From Paragonimus westermani (taxonomy: Eukaryota > Platyhelminthes > Trematoda > Plagiorchiida > Troglotrematidae), in the NCBI GenBank assembly GCA_008508345.1, contig QNGE01002379.1, positions 34,204 through 98,203 on the forward strand: DNA of 64,000 nt. The letters are read 5' to 3'. Made by a program: the position numbers and the translations under genes. The notes beneath the pieces are model-generated. The model saw nothing but the letters and a program-made list of their open reading frames with translations. It was not told the origin of the DNA and did not search any database. This document shows positions 53,051 through 64,000 of the stretch, one piece after another (positions within the stretch are counted from its first letter, which is position 1; every line of letters starts with the position of its first letter).

Positions 53051-56000
53051 ACTGCAGTTAGAAGGCACGGCATCAAGACTGTTCGTTCAATCTTGATCGA
53101 CTATATTTAACGCGACGTTTGGATTGACCCCCCGTTAGATTTTCCGTCGTGTAAATGTTTGGATTAGGGGTGAATCAAATAGAATTTCATCAAAGTTTTC
53201 TACAGCAGAATTGCTGCATCCACTGAAGAAACCGACGGACATATGTGGTAACTAGTTGCCGGTGCACATGATGCAAATCACCGGGATAATTGTAGAAACC
53301 AATTAGCTATCCAGGGAGAATAGGGCAGTTGTGAATTGAAAAAGTGTTTTTATGGGATAATGCACGAAATTATGGGTTATAATGGCTGACGTACCACTGA
53401 ATGTAATGGACTTCACCCTATATATCACCAAGAATTCAGTAGTGCAAGCTATTGCTGACAGCAGAAAAACTGTTGTTAGTATGAGAACTGCGGGGAAATG
53501 GCAAGTTGGTGGATTTTGGCCAACGTGAACGGTCCCTGTCATTAAGTTGTACGAGTTTCTACCGTCCTAGAAACTTGCGGGAACAGGTGTCCGGGATATG
53601 AAAGGTGAGGTATATATGAAGAGTTTTGAATAGTGCAGGACGATCGCCGTTTGTGGATGAAACGAGATTGCCCACGGAAGTTTCGTAAAAAGCAAAGCGG
53701 ACGTCAGGAGGCGCATCTCCTAACGAAACAACCAGAGTGCATGACGCCGCATTAATCGACCGACCTAGCTCTGATTATATGGTCTTGGGTGGTGACATGG
53801 TTCCATCCAGCTAATCAGATTGTAGCCATGCCTCTACTCTACCTGGACTGTGCTTTTCCATGTTGTTTGTGGATGTTCCCTGTAATGCGACTTCTCTTGG
53901 CGCCGTGACTGACATGCATGTCCGGTTCATTTGAGTCGCTTCGTGTCTGTCGTCCTACATTCTCCTCATTTCCTTTTATACATTTAGAGCCTCTAGCCTA
54001 CTTTTGACCCGCTCCTCTAATGAACAATGTTCCCACGTCAGTTCTGTTATTCGTTTTTTGGCTAGGCAACTGAGCGCGTGGCAAAAGGGAAGGTCTAGTA
54101 CTTAGATTGTTGGAAGACGGTATCTAGTTGCAGTAGAACTTTGCACTGTTAGTTTTGCAACAGTTGGATACGTTGTCTGCGGCGGCGAGATAACACCGCA
54201 CTTGTACGCCAATTCGGGGGCTTCAATGCCCCCGGGCTTATATATCACTGTAAGGTATTAAAAATTTACGGCGAATTTTCCCTGCTACAAACGTAGGAAC
54301 ACACCCCGTCAAATTCCCCATCTTACAAGCGTCATCACAGCAGGTAGCTGAAAAGGCACTTGAGAAGACACACGATACCCCAATCCTCCATTCTGTTAGT
54401 TTTACAAAGAATATACATGTTGAAAAGGACAGTCCAGGAGGTTTTAACACCGTTCCACACCTTTGTGATTAACTCTAATGTGAAATCTGGGCCTAAAACA
54501 TCATCCATCGGATAAAATTTCGTCTACGCCGTCGACCGCTTCTCGTTGGTTACTTCTCTGCGAGCAAGAAAGGAATAGTAGAAGAATTATCAACGACATC
54601 AAAAGTAGGAGTAAGGGGAGTACGGAAAGTCAGCATTAGACCCTAACAGAATTCTCCGACACTATTCAAACCGCCCACACCGCGCACTCTGTGCACTCGC
54701 ACCACACGGTAGTCAGCGAGCAGAGATACCAACATCTTCAGAAGTATGCGGTTGTGCCTCGCAAACGGGTGCAGCCGCACTGCTGGCACTGCCGGTTTTG
54801 CAAGCCGAGAGAAAGCTGACGCCGCAAAATTCAATGGCGAACGAAAAACCATGGGAGTGACGGGGTGCGAGAAACTACGCATGCGTCTCCTGTCCTCCTC
54901 ATCAGATATTTCAGCTCAATCCCGACTTTCGAGGGAAGTCCCAGATGATCACACCCTAGTGGAAAAATCTATCGCACATTGCCCGCTAATGCTGCCCCCG
55001 AGAGATCATTATTGATTTTGTCAAGGTTTGTTGCGTTATTTTGAAATTTTTGAGGTTTACTTGATGTTGAAAGGTGGCCCTACGCTTTGCTCCCTTCCAC
55101 AAATGAGATACATTACTCGTCCTTGTTCTTACACCACCTACTTTGACCGTTCCCATTATCCTTATTTAGTCCGAGCCCTGTAAACTTTTAAATACCGAAA
55201 TGAGACACTTTTCTTCCGTATTTTCCCTTGAGTAACTTATGATTCCCGTTGTTTCTCGGTGCATGAACAGTCGTTTTGCTCTGAGCAAACCAATGAACAC
55301 TTGTTTGAGTGAGCTCAACCCGTTTTATTGTCCACCATTGTTGATCGGTGCCTGATTGTCGGTCTGTTGTGTAGGCACTTTCTTTGATTTCTGAGGATTT
55401 TCACATTCGAAGTGTGAGACCCAATTTTCTTGTACGTTGGTTCAATTAGTACCGTATTAGATCCAGTTATTGCGAGCGTCTTCTCGTTAGCCATTCCGAG
55501 GATAGATTATCTCTGTCGTTGAACATTGAGAGGCATTTACTGGGCCGACAGATTACGCGTAACTCGGTATGGTCTTGAATCGTTAGCGAACGATTCAATA
55601 ATCATAGTAATGTTAGGCTGTGTTAAATGTTTTCTTGATCCTTAGGACAGCCAAGTAAATGTGATGACAAATACGGAATCAAGTGTGGTATTTTTTCTTA
55701 TATTCTCAAAGACTGCGGAGTGGATGTCTCCGTCACAGTCTAAAACGACAGTGAGCAACGGGGCTTTTGCTGATCAGGGTTAAACAACCTGGTCTGTCAG
55801 TCGTGGCTTTGGGGATTCATCATCCTTCTCGTTCAGTCGACTTCAAGGGGTTAAGAAGCCTAAGCTACTGTGAGCCATCCTTGCGGGAGAAAGTGTGTAA
55901 CGGCTTTCCCAGCTCGTACCACCCCAAAAAGTTGCTTTATTTCCTGTCGTTTGCCACAGAGACCGAGCGCCCTGCATCCGCCGAGCCTTCGAAGGGCAAA

Positions 56001-57149
56001 TAACCCTGTTCCGTGGGCTTGCCACTGCACCGGCTTCTCTCAAGCTTCGTAACCATGCGGCCATTCCCACAAAACACCGTCGCTGCTGAATCAGAAGATG
56101 TCTGTTTAACTTCTGAAGAACGTTGCACTACGTTTAATATCCAGGATTGAGGGAGCCCTTATACAAACGCCGAAAATTTCCTAAGTAAAACTGAGGGGCT
56201 GAGATCCTGCTGTTTGCATTATAATCTACTGCCCACTGGGATGATAGTTATCTTCTGATTGGCGACCGACTCTGCTTTGTGATCCGGAATTCCGTTTCAT
56301 AAGTGCAGCGTCTGCGTGGTTTGGGAACGTGTTGATTTTGACAAAGAAAATGGTGCTTTACTGAACGACTTTTTTCACCTTGTTGCGGTACGCTGAACAC
56401 AACGCAATGAAGTCGACATGGCCGACCCTAGAAGTGAATGAAGACGTGGAGTGACTCTGAAGTTTGGATGATTACAACATGCAGTGGACTAAATGTTGGG
56501 TACAGCGTTTGGCAAGACCGGGAACACTGTCCATCGGACAAGCAAGGGTTGTCTATGCCCTGAGGCAGAGGCCCCAACTTCGCATCAAAAACACAGGCGG
56601 CAATGATTCAGGAAGTCACTAAGGAACAAGAACGATGGTGGACAATAGACCGGACAGATTGTGTCGTGTTTTATAAAAACAATGTCTCTCTGCCTTCACG
56701 TCAACACTTATTACGGCGTATGCCCCTGGGTCTGCTGATGGGCGTTGGAAGACTAAAGATAGATTGGGAACGATCTATCGAGGACCTGCTACCGAAATTA
56801 CAAGAATGTGTTCGGATGGCTGGGTTTTTCAGAACCACAGGCATGAAGTGGCTGGCGGAAGGCTGTAGCGTCTACCCGTAAGGACTGGGGAGAGAGGACT
56901 AGTCAGAAACCTCGAGAAGAAAGTGAAGCAACTGACAGGAACAGCGAAAAGTTTGGAGACAAATCAGGACCCAAAAATACTACAGGTTGGACGAGAGCAT
57001 GAGCACCCATAGCGTAATCGTTACCTAATGTGTAGCGAAGTAGGACCCTTTGTTCGCCATTCCTTCAACAGACTTTTTCGTTCTTTTCTCCGTGCCAACC
57101 GGTCGTCATGGGGGTATTCTACGGGTAAGAGTCGTGATCAAGTGATTAA
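53051..57149. other. No feature recognised over 4.1 kb
   Basis: Frames at 54238-54450 (minus), 54746-55015 (plus), 55767-56003 (plus) and 56603-56881 (plus) were read through and show no known domain. The stretch at 56460-57149 may be worn gag of the Gypsy relic that becomes readable at 57150, but I cannot show it. Confidence 0.35.
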
Positions 57150-60100
57150 GAGATCATGATGGTGGACATAATGACGAGAGCGTCAGTTATAAGAAACGTT
57201 CTGAAATTGCCTACCACGTTCGGTGACTGGAGTTCAGTTACTGTAGGTGGGACGGCGCCCAGGACACAAGTAGGCGGTGCCGGACTTCAACACGCAATTC
57301 CAGTAACTGAGTACGTGGAAGAGACGGTAGTTGGTAACGATCTGCTACATCGATTGGAGTTGGGCGTACATTTGGAGAGCAACAAGGAACGTGTTGGTGG
57401 TAATGCCGTGAAATTTCATTACGAGGATGCGAAGCAGCGATGCCGAATCGGCAGAGTAACTTCGAAATCTCCACCGGATTAACCTTCTCCTACCTTCGAG
57501 CAGTATATGCGTGAGTCGCCCGGTCGATTCAATGATGCTTATGGCCAGTAGGGATTTTGTACGCCGATGGAAAGTTTGATAGACCTGCACTCATGTGAGG
57601 ATTGCAGACCAAGATGCCGGGGGACGCAATTCAAGTTGATTCCAGAAGTAAGGAGGCAGCTGAAGAAGATGGTGGGGAGGGGAGGATAATTCAACAGGCG
57701 TGCAGCTAGTTTTTACTGCCGGTCCTGGTGACTGCGAAATCGGAGGGAACCTGCCGATTTCTTGTCAATTTTAGACCGGTGAAACGGGCGACAACCAATG
57801 ACGCGTCACTGATGCTCTGAATGGAGGATATTTTTGCACATCTGCATGCGTTCTGGTTAACAAGAACTGCCACGGGCACGTAAGGATAGGACGGAATATG
57901 CTTTTTACGTGAACGAACAACAATAAGAATTTCCTGGGATGACGTCCGGTCCCTCCGACGCCCCTGCTACTTTCACACATCTCTTGCTTCACACTTCAGG
58001 GAGATTGGGAGGCAGTAAACATGTGTGAAAACGACGCCGTCATATTCATCACCACGACGTCGGGTCACACAGAAAGGCCGCGAGCGGCGCTCCGATAAAT
58101 CAAAGTAGCCAACCCAGAATTGAGTATTAATAAATGCCAATTCGGCTTCGATTCACTCGTTTGTTTAGGACACAGCTATTGACGGAAAAATCCAACCGCC
58201 TCAAGAGAAATTGACAGCCAACAAAAATTTCCAAACATCAAAATGTAAGCGGCAACTGAGGTCTTATCACGAATTTTTCGGTTACGATTCAAAATTTACG
58301 TCGCGCTTCTCCCAGAAAACATATCCGCTCTTCCAGCTGCCGAAGGAGAAAAGGAAATTTTTCTGAACCGGTGAACTGGTGGTGCCAATCAACCAACTCA
58401 GGCAGGGAAATGCCAGGACTTGACGATGTCTCACAATCCTCAAACCCGATGGGCCATTCACTATGTCGGTGGATGAAGGTTAGGTCGGAACCGGAGTAGA
58501 TCTCTCACAACAATCCAGAATGTTACGTACGCTAGTCAAATTCTGACATGAGGAGAGAAGGTGGTCCACCACGAAAAAAGAACACCTTATTATCGGCTGG
58601 TCTCTGGAAAAGTGAAGGGCCTGCCCAACCTTCTATGTCGAAACGGTCCACGAAACCCCCATCCCACTGGAGGCCGCACAGAAGGCTGGTGTGTTAGGCA
58701 ATTCTTCAGCTACAAGATCTCACGTTGACAACTGAACATATCAGTGGCGTACAAAATGAGACACCCGACGCGAGGTTGCGACGACTGCAGGAAAATATGC
58801 CACCAACTGGAGCCATAGCCATGAAAGAGGCACTGGCTGTTGATGAAGGGATATTAGCCAGCCAACTGCAAGACCCCCAAGTACACAGAATATGCGGACA
58901 TTTACCGGCGGAAACTAAGCCCAAGACGTTGACTTCGGAGCCTACATCTGGAGAACATCCAGCTCGTCGTCGATGTGTAGTTGCGGAGCAGGTTTTGACC
59001 GCGAAGATTGCCACTTACTCCCGGGTGGCTCACCTGGCACAAGAAAGTTTTAACGTAGGGCGAGAGCGCGTGTATGATCTGCCGCGGTGGAAGGTAGGTG
59101 GCCTACAATGGGGGAAGGCGTGAGTGATTTTGGTTGAGCAAGCCCAAATTGCCGAAGGTTGAGAAACGATGGCGGCACCCTCAGCAAGGCAATTCATCAT
59201 AACAGAAGGAGCCATGCACAAGTAAGAAGCAAATATTTTTGGCACAATGCCAAAAAACCTAGAGACCTCTGTAAAGTTGTGGCGACCAACCATTTTACAT
59301 GATGTTTGGAAGGTAATCCCATGACAGTTCAAAAGAGCCAAACGGCTATACCCCTTCATCAACAACGTTTCGGTTCGCTTTGGAATGCTGCGCAAAGTCA
59401 CCGCCAACCATGGCACGTCCACTGAGGAGCGCTTATTTCAGATGCTGAAGGACAGGGGGATTCAACGTTCAAGGACGTTGCCATATCATCCACGGACGAA
59501 CAAGCTGACAAAGCAGTTCATTCGCGTAATGGATGAACAGAAGAGGCAGTAGCTGGGAAAAAGGAATATCAGGAGCTGTGCAACGACTGAGATCACCGCC
59601 TGAACTCACATGCAGGAGGCAGCCAAAGATTTTCTCTAAACTATGTCCGGTGACAGGGAGGGTAACTTGTCAAAGGAAGAACGATGGCACTTGGAGCATC
59701 GCGCTATTGTACGGACAACAAAAGGACAATGCTGGAATAACCGAAGACTTGAAGTGAGTCGCCACAAATAAATTGCATTCGTTCAAGTTTGCATGCCAAG
59801 TGGAGGTAAAAGATTGTAGTCTACCAGGAACATCTCACCACTTTGCAGGCGAATTTGAATGACGATGGGGAGAACACTTTGCTATGGTTAGCCGCACGAT
59901 TACAAGCTTTATATCGGCCAAGGTCCTCGTGGGCGATGGATCGATTGTGATCGCTTGGCATTGGCAAAACCATGGAATGTAGCTAAAACAAGAGGTGAGT
60001 GTGGGGGTGCGCCAAACAAGAGGCGCGTCTATTCCAGTAACATGTGGAATATTTCAACGCAGCGAAAAGACGTCCAAAACCCATAGTAAATAATTGTGAA

Positions 60101-60210
60101 CAACACGGGCGATTGGACGACCCTTCGTTTAACGGAATCACTTTAACGGATGGGGGGTGGCGGGCAAAATCCCGCGTCAGAAAGCGTCGGCCACGCACAC
60201 AAACCAAGCA
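57150..60210 (+). pseudogene. pol: Gypsy retrotransposon relic, protease to integrase
   Basis: Plus-strand decayed pol. A protease-end block (ETVVGNDLLHRLELGV near 57320-57370) fits the IIGxDxL pattern. RT: GTCRFLVNFRPVKRATTND (57744-57802), MEDIFAHLHAFW, the finger block SGPSDAPATFTHLL (57940-57980, normally FGLCNAPATFQRLM), ELSINKCQFGFDSLVCLGHSY (58120-58180), then QLRSYHEFFGYDSKFTSRF and YPLFQLPK (58255-58345). The RNase H end is EHISGVQNETPDARL (58734-58780). Integrase: VTANHGTSTEE and LKDRGIQRSRTLPYHPRTNK (59400-59505; second Asp replaced by Asn), followed by FIRVMDEQ. A C-terminal EYFNAAKRRPKP block near 60050 may be the final integrase motif. Stops and shifts are common, and no LTRs were found. 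Confidence 0.75.
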
Positions 60211-63200
60211 GTACTGCACGCGACGTGAAAGTAAAGAATGCCGTCGTAGACAAACATTCCGCCGCATACACGCGATTGCACGCATGGTGTGGAGAAGCAC
60301 TGGGTCGGGCGATAAGAATTATGAATTCTCAATGACTTCTTGCTGCAATCTGGTTGCGGCAAGGAGCTTTCGTCCCAGAGGAACCCATTCCTCAGTGAAG
60401 CCTGTTCCATAGTGATGGAAACGAGTTCCTGGGAGATGTTTTCAATCAGCATTTTGGAGAACCACTTCAGATAATACCCCTGGACGACAGTGCTTTGAAA
60501 CAGCTCGCGGATACGACGAGAGGTTCAGTCCGCAAAAGCTGAACCAACACTTGAATTACAAAACTTCTATATCTTTCCTCTCTAGTCACTGAGCAAGCCG
60601 ACGACTCGCCAGTGAGAACGTTGTGAAGAGCCCTATTTTAGTGTAACAACCTGTCGATAATGAGGGACTTCCGAACTTCTACTGGGGAGCGAGGCCCCAC
60701 TGACTTTGTACGACACTTCATCAGGTAGCGCAATTGAATCCGTCCGTCCCTTCGCGAGTTAGCGATTAAAAACTAATCGCTGACCAGAGAAGTAATAAAG
60801 ATAGTGGGTCCGTTGGTCCGTTGAGCCCAATTGTTCGTAAAATTTACATTTTCATGCGAAGACGGCGTATTTCGCCAGCGATTGCTGGACGGAACTTTGT
60901 GCAAACTGACCTCACTTGCTGGATAGACTCTCGTTGGAAATTTAACTGGCCCCCTGGGGGCCATACTCTCACGAGTGAAGTACGTTATGGGAGAAGTATG
61001 TTATGGGAGACCGGTCAACTCTCCGTTTTCGTGTTCATTTCCGGTCATCTGTCATCAAGAGTGTCGATTTGATCATGAACACAGAGGTCGATTTGGCTGC
61101 AGCGTGCCTTCTTTAATAGATTACGTCAAGAGGACCAGCAACATGCCCATCAGAGATAGACGCCTGGTGGCAACGAGTGTACGAAGTCAACGAGGGTGGA
61201 CATGGCCTTATTTCAAATCCATTCGTTTGCCTAGTGCTACAGGAATCCTAAGCACAAGTTTATTTCTTCTATTGAACTCTCTATGGCACTCACCCACTAA
61301 TCGATGCACGAACTTCATGTCTCTTTCTCCAATGTAATCGCTGCGGAGGTGTTGAGCAGATATTGTACGCTAGTCTCTGGGGAGCGCAGCCTTAATAGCA
61401 ACCTTACTCTCAATTACGGTCATGTTGATGTGCCTAAGGACAGTAAATTTCAGACCGAGGACACCGGGTCAAAACTCCTTCATCTTGTTTGGGAGAAGTT
61501 TTCTGGTGCGGTTAGAATATCTGGCTGCATTTTCCAAAGGCTCATAGAGGTGCTGATCGGGCCTCTCGTGATACTTTTCTAACTCTTTCTTTAAACGGTG
61601 TCGTTTACCCGGCCCTGGTAGACCGCGCATACAGCATTAGTCTGCAAAGGAGATTTACAACGAACTCAGATAGCTACCGCTGCCATCGTGCTTCTCCGAA
61701 CTGATGGAGAGCATACTGGACAACTATGTCAGGTAACCCTAGAGTGTAGATTACCACCAGTTAATGCTCAGCGCAGGTTCCGCAACGGTCGTTCTCGTGT
61801 CACTAGACTACTTGTAGAAGCGGATCAATGAACCAAGGCAGTCGACGACGACTTTCGCTGGAGTGGATCTCACCCCACTTATTGTTGAACCGCCAGATTC
61901 CAGTATCTGAGGTGACGTTCTAGTTTGGCTTACTAACTATCCAAAGATCGGTGATTACGCGTGAGTGGTAAGCGAGTATTATCAAGGAATTATATTGCCC
62001 TTACGATGACACCAGTGGAGGCCACGCCTGGGCCAGTGTTTTTTGGCTCATTCATTAACAGCCGCTTAAAAGCTGTCAGCTTCCTGCCGTTTGTGTACAC
62101 TGGTGACTATAAAGTATGAGGAGCCGTGACCTCAAATGAGGGTAACCCTGTCCACCGTGGGACCTCAGTCCTGTGAGTGAACGCGCACAAGGAAGCTCAC
62201 TACCGTTAGAGAGGCCAAGTGCAAGGTGCCACGTTTCCGGCCTATTCCTCCTCACTTATACTACATTTATAATACACGCCTGCTTTTTGTTAAATCCAAG
62301 TTGAATCTGGGTGCCATCATCTTGACGGATCAAAACGACGAACCTGACTGTGAGTCAGTATCAAGGTGAGCCGAAACTAAATCGGGTACATTCGTAAGAT
62401 CCCTCAAAACCATACGCGCTTTCATATTACCAATTGCTTACTAGTCGTGCCCGTCTCCTGCTGAAGGTGAAAATCTTTTCGCATGCCGCCTGTCTCGCCA
62501 AAGTGTGCCTTAGGTTTGAATCCATCCAAATCTGCGCAACACAGGGGGTCAACGTCTCGCGAGGCCAGATCTACACCACGAGGCTTGACCGCAACAAAGC
62601 ATTTCCGTTTACATAGGACGAACGAGGATGGGCCTCGTCTTAACGTATCATATCCTGAACGATCCCTTTTATTTCAAACGCAGCTTACTACCGAGGTCAA
62701 GCATTATCAATCGCCGAGATCACTCGCTAAAGTTGGCTCAACACCATGGCTGGCCGCTATGTCATGACAACCTTTTTTAATTATAATGGTGTGTCCCAAC
62801 TGGAACGCTGTTTCACAGGACGTAGCTGTCTCTCCAGGCGTATCCTAATTTAACCGGAAACTGGATTGGCGCATGGTGACTCCACGGGTCCTAGTCCTCC
62901 CTGTTAAAGTACGGGCGGATTTGGAGAACTTGCCCGTGGACCATATTTCGCCTGAGTGAACAGCGAAAACTTGGTGTTTTCATCTGCAGCAGTCGAGTAT
63001 ATGTGTATATACTTATGCAAGTAGTGTGGCTGGCCTGACCTTTTTGATAACTTGACGTAGTGGTCCGGCTTCTGTACTGTTTTGGTCTGGTGGACTATGC
63101 TGACTAAGAATTTGGTCCTTGCAGTTTCAACCAAAGGGGAGCAGCCAAGCAAAAGACATGCGCCGGTTGTAGACGGTGTCAGCGTGTTTTATTTAAGCTT

Positions 63201-63378
63201 TTTCAATGTTAGTTCTCGCGTGGTCTGTGTCTGTTTGCGAGTATTTGGTCTGTAAAATAATCCTGGACTCATTTGGGCGTTTCCACTTTATGTATGGCCC
63301 TCGAGCTTGTGCGCGGCTATTGAAACCTGGCTGACGGTGGTAGACGATTCTGATGTAGTTGTTTGTGCCACCCACTAC
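60211..63378. other. No feature recognised over 3.2 kb
   Basis: Several plus-strand frames of 90-120 codons (60975-61337, 61304-61582, 62483-62767) and minus-strand ones (62904-63152) carry no motif that I know. None has convincing splice sites at both ends. Confidence 0.35.
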
Positions 63379-63640
63379 CTTGCGGCACAGATTTTGGGCC
63401 AAAGGCTTGGATGGAGGACTGTTGTCGCTCTCCTAACCAGGTATACGCGTCTTGGCCATATTCAAAGCCCACATAAACCATGATAGTGCAACCTAAGCCG
63501 AATACTATACTGCCTCGGCCGCCGTGCGGGATAAACCGGGTTGTCATATCTGCTGTTTGCGGCAAGGTGGATAGTGGCAATACGCCTCCGTCAAACTTAT
63601 CCCCATCCACAATGACGTCCCTTCTAGCCAGTCCCGAATG
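63379..63640 (-). CDS. Candidate exon of unknown function (weak)
   Basis: I do not recognise this frame. On the minus strand it is open from about 63640 to a donor-like CAAG|GTAGTG at 63379. It encodes one Gly-rich hydrophobic segment (GSIVFGLGCTIMVYVGFEYG), long enough for a single membrane span, flanked by polar stretches (TTRFIPHGGR before, QDAYTWLGERQQ after). The upstream limit is an in-frame stop, with no ATG before the hydrophobic segment except one near 63549 (MTTRF). No firm acceptor was found. It could be a chance frame. Confidence 0.2.
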
Positions 63641-64000
63641 TCTTTAGGCTCGTCAAGCTACGTTGACTCTACTCGCGAAGTCTGTCACTAGGCTGGGTCT
63701 AGAACAATCATGCCTGTGATGCAATTAGCGCCGATAAATTTCAAGTGCGATAGCCGACCGATTCCGATCGAAAAAAGACGGTCACATTATCGCTAAAGTG
63801 TGAGAAAAATATTAAAAATCTAAAGAGGAGAAAATAACAGCAAATCATGACGGTGAATCCACCAAGTTTACGGGTTGCGAAGCCAACGGTTCACATGAAC
63901 GCGGCCAAACTCACCAGTCACGTAATGGTGGAACGATAAAGTGTAAGTGAAACCAAGGTGGACATGAACAAAAGTTAGGCAGTGGGAATTTAGGATGGAC
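63641..64000. other. No feature recognised (right edge)
   Basis: No open frame with a motif and no repeat shared with the rest of the window. Confidence 0.3.

Noticed and set aside
53051..57149. Frames of 70-110 codons between the two Gypsy relics as genes
   Set aside because: No domain, no splice support and overlapping frames on both strands. They are compatible with chance in a mid-GC sequence.

Overview
The window looks like nuclear DNA of a repeat-rich metazoan, most likely a flatworm (cestode or trematode; species not determinable from sequence alone). It has interrupted host coding exons with GT-AG borders, no bacterial-style operons, and a dense, nested mix of Gypsy LTR retrotransposons with RTE-like and CR1-like non-LTR elements. 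I found no rRNA, tRNA, CRISPR array or prokaryotic gene.

Layout. 1-7,200: three minus-strand exons of a major-facilitator transporter of the SLC46 type (7,039-7,169, then 2,964-3,169, then 468-752). Splice phases match across all three, the introns are kilobases long, and the gene runs off the left edge. 8,556-15,960: a heavily decayed plus-strand Gypsy relic (RT, RNase H, integrase) split inside RNase H by a younger minus-strand Gypsy element (copy 1, 9,461-14,578, 292-bp LTRs). 16,082-17,329: 3' part of a minus-strand RTE-like relic, cut off at a single N. 17,331-22,285: copy 2 of the same Gypsy element. 22,880-23,960: CR1-like relic. 24,691-27,563: a young LTR element with 408-bp LTRs, a 5-bp GTCGC target duplication and an intact 671-codon ORF that lacks RT and RNase H. 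27,790-31,143: mirror image of the RTE relic and of the old Gypsy relic. 31,144-36,261: copy 3 of the Gypsy element, plus strand. 36,262-40,200: mostly unassigned, with a 108-bp tandem repeat, a 68-bp perfect palindrome, an LTR remnant and a dispersed repeat. 40,200-44,330: nearly full-length but dead CR1-like element. 45,586-47,808: internally deleted Gypsy element. 49,111-53,050: Gypsy relic with a solo LTR inserted in gag. 57,150-60,210: another Gypsy relic. The rest, including 53-57 kb and 60-64 kb, holds nothing I can assign.

The most important observation is structural. 9,461-17,329 is the reverse complement of 28,393-36,261, with coordinates always summing to 45,722 and only a handful of differences. 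Copies 1 and 2 are also nearly identical at a constant offset of 7,707. The join at the N (17,330) runs from mid-RT to mid-LTR, which no transposition produces. The three Gypsy copies share the same disabling lesions and differ far less from one another than copy 1's two LTRs differ (about 16 of 292). The flanks of copies 2 and 3 carry a matching GCCAGC. The simplest reading is one dead insertion falsely duplicated at a contig end, with an inversion or mis-join between copies 2 and 3, rather than three insertions.

The window is mainly a record of layered transposon insertion beside one host transporter gene. I see no coherent undescribed system. The points that deserve follow-up are the structural artefact or rearrangement, the 68-bp palindrome, and two RT-less elements that both keep gag and protease.
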